From: Bacillota bacterium
GTDB lineage: Bacteria; Bacillota; Dehalobacteriia; UBA4068
NCBI GenBank assembly: GCA_030527285.1
Contig: JAUNBC010000019.1
Location: forward strand, 1-33,481
Direction of reading: 5' to 3'
Length of the DNA: 33,481 nucleotides
In this document: positions 31,299-33,481 of the stretch, one piece after another
Layout: each line of letters starts with the position of its first letter
How positions within the stretch are numbered: position 1 is the first letter of the stretch
Notes under the pieces: model-generated
Told to the model about the DNA's origin: nothing
Databases searched by the model: none
What the model saw: the letters and a program-made list of their open reading frames with translations, nothing else
Program-made: the position numbers and the translations under genes

Positions 31299-32630
31299 AT
31301 GAACGTCGAATTCATCGAAGCGCTGAAAGATTTAGAAAAAGAACGCGGTATAGAGATGGACGTGCTGCTCGAAGCTATCGAGGCGGCGCTGATCTCCGCG
31401 TACAAGAAGCATTTCGGCAGCTCGCAGAATGTCAGGGTCGAGATCAATAAGAATAACGGCGATATCCACGTTTTCTACCGCAAAGAGGTGGTGGAGGAGG
31501 TGGAGGATGAGCATATCGAGATGAGTCTGGCCGAGGCGCAGCAATACGATCCCGATTTCGAGGTCGGCGACGTATTCGAGTCCGAGGTCACGCCGCGCAG
31601 CTTCGGGCGCATCGCCGCGCAGACCGCCAAGCATGTGGTGGTGCAGCGTATCCGCGAGGCCGAGCGCAATATGGTCTATGACCAATACGCGACCCGCCGC
31701 GACGATATCGTTACCGCTTCCGTGCTGCGCGTCGAGGGGCGCAACGTGTTCATCGATCTCGGCAAGACCGAGGCGCTGCTGGCTCCCTCCGAGCAGATAC
31801 CGCGCGAGAATTACCGCGCCGGCGACCGCTTCAAGGTATATATATTGGAAGTGCGCAAGACGACCAAGGGGCCGCAGATCATGGTCTCGCGCACGCATCC
31901 CGGGCTGCTGAAAAGGCTGTTCGAGCGCGAGGTGCCGGAAATACATGACGGCACGGTGGAGATCAGATCGGTAGTGCGCGAGCCGGGTTGGCGTTCCAAG
32001 GTCGCCGTGTGGTCGAATAATGACAACGTCGACCCGGTGGGCGCTTGCGTCGGCGCTAAGGGTATGCGGGTGCAGAGCATCGTCAATGAGCTGGCCGGAG
32101 AGAAGATCGAGATCGTGCGCTGGGATGAGGATCCCGCTATCTATGTGTCGAACGCGCTGGCTCCGGCCAAGGCTATTTCCGTGGAGATAGACGAGGACGA
32201 GAAGTTCACGCGCGTGGTGGTGCCGGATTTCCAGCTGTCGCTTGCCATCGGCAAGGAAGGGCAAAACGCCCGCCTGGCGGCGCGTTTGACCGGCTGGAAG
32301 ATCGACATCAAATCCGAAAGTCAGATGGAGGAGATCGAAGCCGCCGAGCATGCCGCCTATGAGCAGGCGCAGGCCGAGGCTGCCGCCGCGGCAGCGGAGC
32401 AAGCCGCGCCGCCGGTAGAAGAGGCGGCTGCCGAAGATATAACCGAAGCGGCGGAGCAAGCCGCGCCGAAGAAGAAGGCGGCGGCTAAAAAGAAAGCCGC
32501 GCCGGTAGAAGCAGCGGTTGAAGATATAGCCGAAGCGGCGGAGCAAGCCGCGCCGAAGAAGAAGGCGGCGGCCAGGAAGAAAGCCGAGCCGCCGGTAGAC
32601 GAAGCGGCCGAAGATATAGCGGAGGAATAG
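31299..32630 (+). CDS. nusA: transcription termination/antitermination protein NusA with repetitive tail
   Basis: A 443-residue NusA. Domains in order: N-terminal RNA polymerase-binding domain (1-125), S1 (about 130-200, [18 protein letters not shown]), KH1 (about 225-280, with [17 protein letters not shown]) and KH2 (about 290-340, with [18 protein letters not shown]). It modulates pausing, termination and rRNA antitermination. Bacillus NusA stops soon after KH2; this one continues for roughly 100 residues of Ala/Glu-rich sequence with two Lys/Ala/Pro blocks ([24 protein letters not shown]). The start at 31299 follows AGGAGAG by about 9 bases; a GTG-type start further upstream would overlap rimP and lacks a site. 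Confidence 0.95.
   Translation: MNVEFIEALKDLEKERGIEMDVLLEAIEAALISAYKKHFGSSQNVRVEINKNNGDIHVFYRKEVVEEVEDEHIEMSLAEAQQYDPDFEVGDVFESEVTPRSFGRIAAQTAKHVVVQRIREAERNMVYDQYATRRDDIVTASVLRVEGRNVFIDLGKTEALLAPSEQIPRENYRAGDRFKVYILEVRKTTKGPQIMVSRTHPGLLKRLFEREVPEIHDGTVEIRSVVREPGWRSKVAVWSNNDNVDPVGACVGAKGMRVQSIVNELAGEKIEIVRWDEDPAIYVSNALAPAKAISVEIDEDEKFTRVVVPDFQLSLAIGKEGQNARLAARLTGWKIDIKSESQMEEIEAAEHAAYEQAQAEAAAAAAEQAAPPVEEAAAEDITEAAEQAAPKKKAAAKKKAAPVEAAVEDIAEAAEQAAPKKKAAARKKAEPPVDEAAEDIAEE
32433..32630 (+). repeat. in-frame tandem repeat in the nusA 3' end
   Basis: GAAGATATA recurs at 32433, 32520 and 32610, spaced 87 and 90 bases, each beginning a near-identical unit. The second copy repeats most of the first base for base over the [21 protein letters not shown] part, and the third is cut short by the stop. 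Because the unit is a multiple of three, copy-number changes keep the frame. A related partial unit lies just upstream ([14 protein letters not shown]). Confidence 0.9.
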
Positions 32631-32632
32631 CG

Positions 32633-32896
32633 ATGAGCGCCGAGGTTTTGCGTATGTGCGTGGCTTGCCGCCAGCTCAAGGAGCGCCGGCAGCTGATACG
32701 CCTGGTGCGTACGCCGTCCGGTCAGGTGCTGATCGACGATAGCGGCAAGCAGGCGGGGCGCGGCGCGTATATCTGCCGCGACGGCGAATGCCTGCGCAAA
32801 GCGCGGAAGGCCAAATCCCTGCCGCGCGCGCTCAAATGCGCGGTGGACGAGGTTTTGCTCGACGAGATCGCCGCGCGCATCGAGGAGCGGCAATGA
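32633..32896 (+). CDS. ylxR: YlxR family RNA-binding protein
   Basis: An 87-residue YlxR. It has RMCVACRQLKERRQLIRLVR (residues 7-26), where the CxxC and arginines are the family signature, and GRGAYICRDGECLRKA (about 43-58). Members are nucleoid- or RNA-associated; Bacillus YlxR has been linked to RNase P. GGAGGA precedes the ATG. The gene overlaps ylxQ by four bases (ATGA). Confidence 0.93.
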   Translation: MSAEVLRMCVACRQLKERRQLIRLVRTPSGQVLIDDSGKQAGRGAYICRDGECLRKARKAKSLPRALKCAVDEVLLDEIAARIEERQ

Positions 32897-33216
32897 TCGA
32901 GCGCGGTTTCAGCGAGCAGCAGCAGCGGCGCATCGCCGGCTATCTGGGCATTGCCCAGCGCGCGGGGATGATCATGGCCGGTGATATGGCGGCGCAAACG
33001 GCGATAAGCGGCGGTCGCGCCTGCCTGCTGGTGGTAGCCGAGGACGCAGCCGAACGCTTGCGCGAGCAGTTTGCGGCGCTGGCGGGCGAGCGGGAAATAC
33101 CGCTGATCTATTGGCCGGATAAGCAGTCGCTGGGGGCGATAGTCGGCAAAAGCCGGCGCGGCGCTTTGGCGCTGACCGATGCGGGTATCGCCGCTGCGAT
33201 CATTAAATTGTTATAA
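32893..33216 (+). CDS. ylxQ: YlxQ, ribosomal L7Ae-family protein
   Basis: A 107-residue L7Ae/L30e/S12e-fold protein, whose members bind kink-turn RNA. The central part is LGIAQRAGMIMAGDMAAQTA, then ACLLVVAEDAAERLREQF, with ALGAIVG-like SLGAIVGKSRRGALALTD near the end. The specific RNA target of YlxQ is not established. The start lies in the stop codon of ylxR (ATGA), and infB follows after 40 bases. Confidence 0.9.
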   Translation: MIERGFSEQQQRRIAGYLGIAQRAGMIMAGDMAAQTAISGGRACLLVVAEDAAERLREQFAALAGEREIPLIYWPDKQSLGAIVGKSRRGALALTDAGIAAAIIKLL

Positions 33217-33256
33217 TTTTGGCAAACGATAAAAAGGTGTTTTAAGGGGTGGTTTG

Positions 33257-33481
33257 ATGGCAAGAGTAAAAATCTATGAATTGGCCAAGGAGCTGAAGGT
33301 GGAATCCAAGGATATCATCAAGAAGCTCAATAAGCTCGGGGTGGACGTGAAGAATCATATGAGCAGTATCTCGGAAAAGGACGCGGAGATCATCCGCTCC
33401 AATTTCTCCGCTTCGGGCAAGCTGCTGACTGATTCCGGCGCGGAGGGCTTTGTGCCGCGCGTTAAGCGTATACCCAAAGCG
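33257..33481 (+). CDS. infB: translation initiation factor IF-2 (N-terminal part, runs off the window)
   Basis: The first 75 codons of an open frame that continues past the end of the window. MARVKIYELAKELKVESKDI and the segment KKLNKLGVDVKNHMSS are the IF-2 N-terminal helical domain, which binds the 30S subunit. AAGGGGTGG lies before the ATG. The G domain and the fMet-tRNA-binding domain are outside the window. Position after ylxQ matches the standard operon. Confidence 0.93.
   Translation, partial: MARVKIYELAKELKVESKDIIKKLNKLGVDVKNHMSSISEKDAEIIRSNFSASGKLLTDSGAEGFVPRVKRIPKA

Overview
The window looks like chromosome from a GC-rich, spore-lineage anaerobic Firmicute, probably a member of Clostridia or Negativicutes; I cannot name the genus. 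The evidence is the gene order spoVT, mazG, rqcP (yabO), yabP, yabQ, divIC, yabR-like S1 gene, the rimP-nusA-ylxR-ylxQ-infB operon, an electron-transfer-coupled PyrK/PyrD pair, and an Fhs/FchA folate pair. Promoters read well as sigma-A sites (several are near-consensus with 17-bp spacers), and intrinsic terminators are clear. I saw no rRNA, tRNA, CRISPR array or transposase.

Region 1 (1-2830, + strand) holds four small accessory genes: a DUF3795 cysteine-rich protein, a PhzF-family isomerase, a flavodoxin and a ferredoxin-like Fe-S protein. It ends at a bidirectional terminator.

Region 2 (2850-14740, - strand) is one long co-directional cluster read right to left: citC, citD, citE, citF, terminator-like hairpin, fused citX-citG, GntR/FCD regulator, HD-domain hydrolase, two complete and different aconitase/isopropylmalate-isomerase pairs, and a divergent isocitrate/isopropylmalate dehydrogenase-family enzyme. 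Together they could interconvert acetate plus a 2-oxoacid with a tricarboxylate, its unsaturated and isomerised forms, and a final 2-oxoacid. With citrate this would be acetate + oxaloacetate <-> citrate <-> aconitate <-> isocitrate <-> 2-oxoglutarate. However, the dehydrogenase lacks the isocitrate-reading Asn, one hydratase large subunit lacks a conserved active-site His, there is no citrate transporter, and two hydratases are present where one should do. The true substrate is therefore open, and this is the most interesting system in the window.

Region 3 (14830-19750) has an RluA-type pseudouridine synthase, an FMN reductase-like protein, and a polar amino acid ABC transporter on the - strand. 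The binding-protein gene has a promoter followed by a 14-bp-arm inverted repeat, and a terminator separates it from the permease genes.

Region 4 (19985-25130, + strand) is the sporulation/division/RNA-quality block. It is interrupted between rqcP and yabP by a 259-bp element with terminal inverted repeats and a long internal hairpin, probably a MITE-like insertion. The promoter ahead of a small HTH gene and divIC is overlapped by two DnaA-box-like sequences.

Region 5 (25175-33481, + strand) carries fhs (of a type resembling the eukaryotic C1-THF synthase domain), fchA, pyrK, pyrD, a class 1c aminotransferase, and then rimP-nusA-ylxR-ylxQ-infB. A sigma-A promoter and a leader terminator hairpin precede rimP. 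NusA carries an unusual repetitive Lys/Ala/Pro tail. infB runs off the right end.
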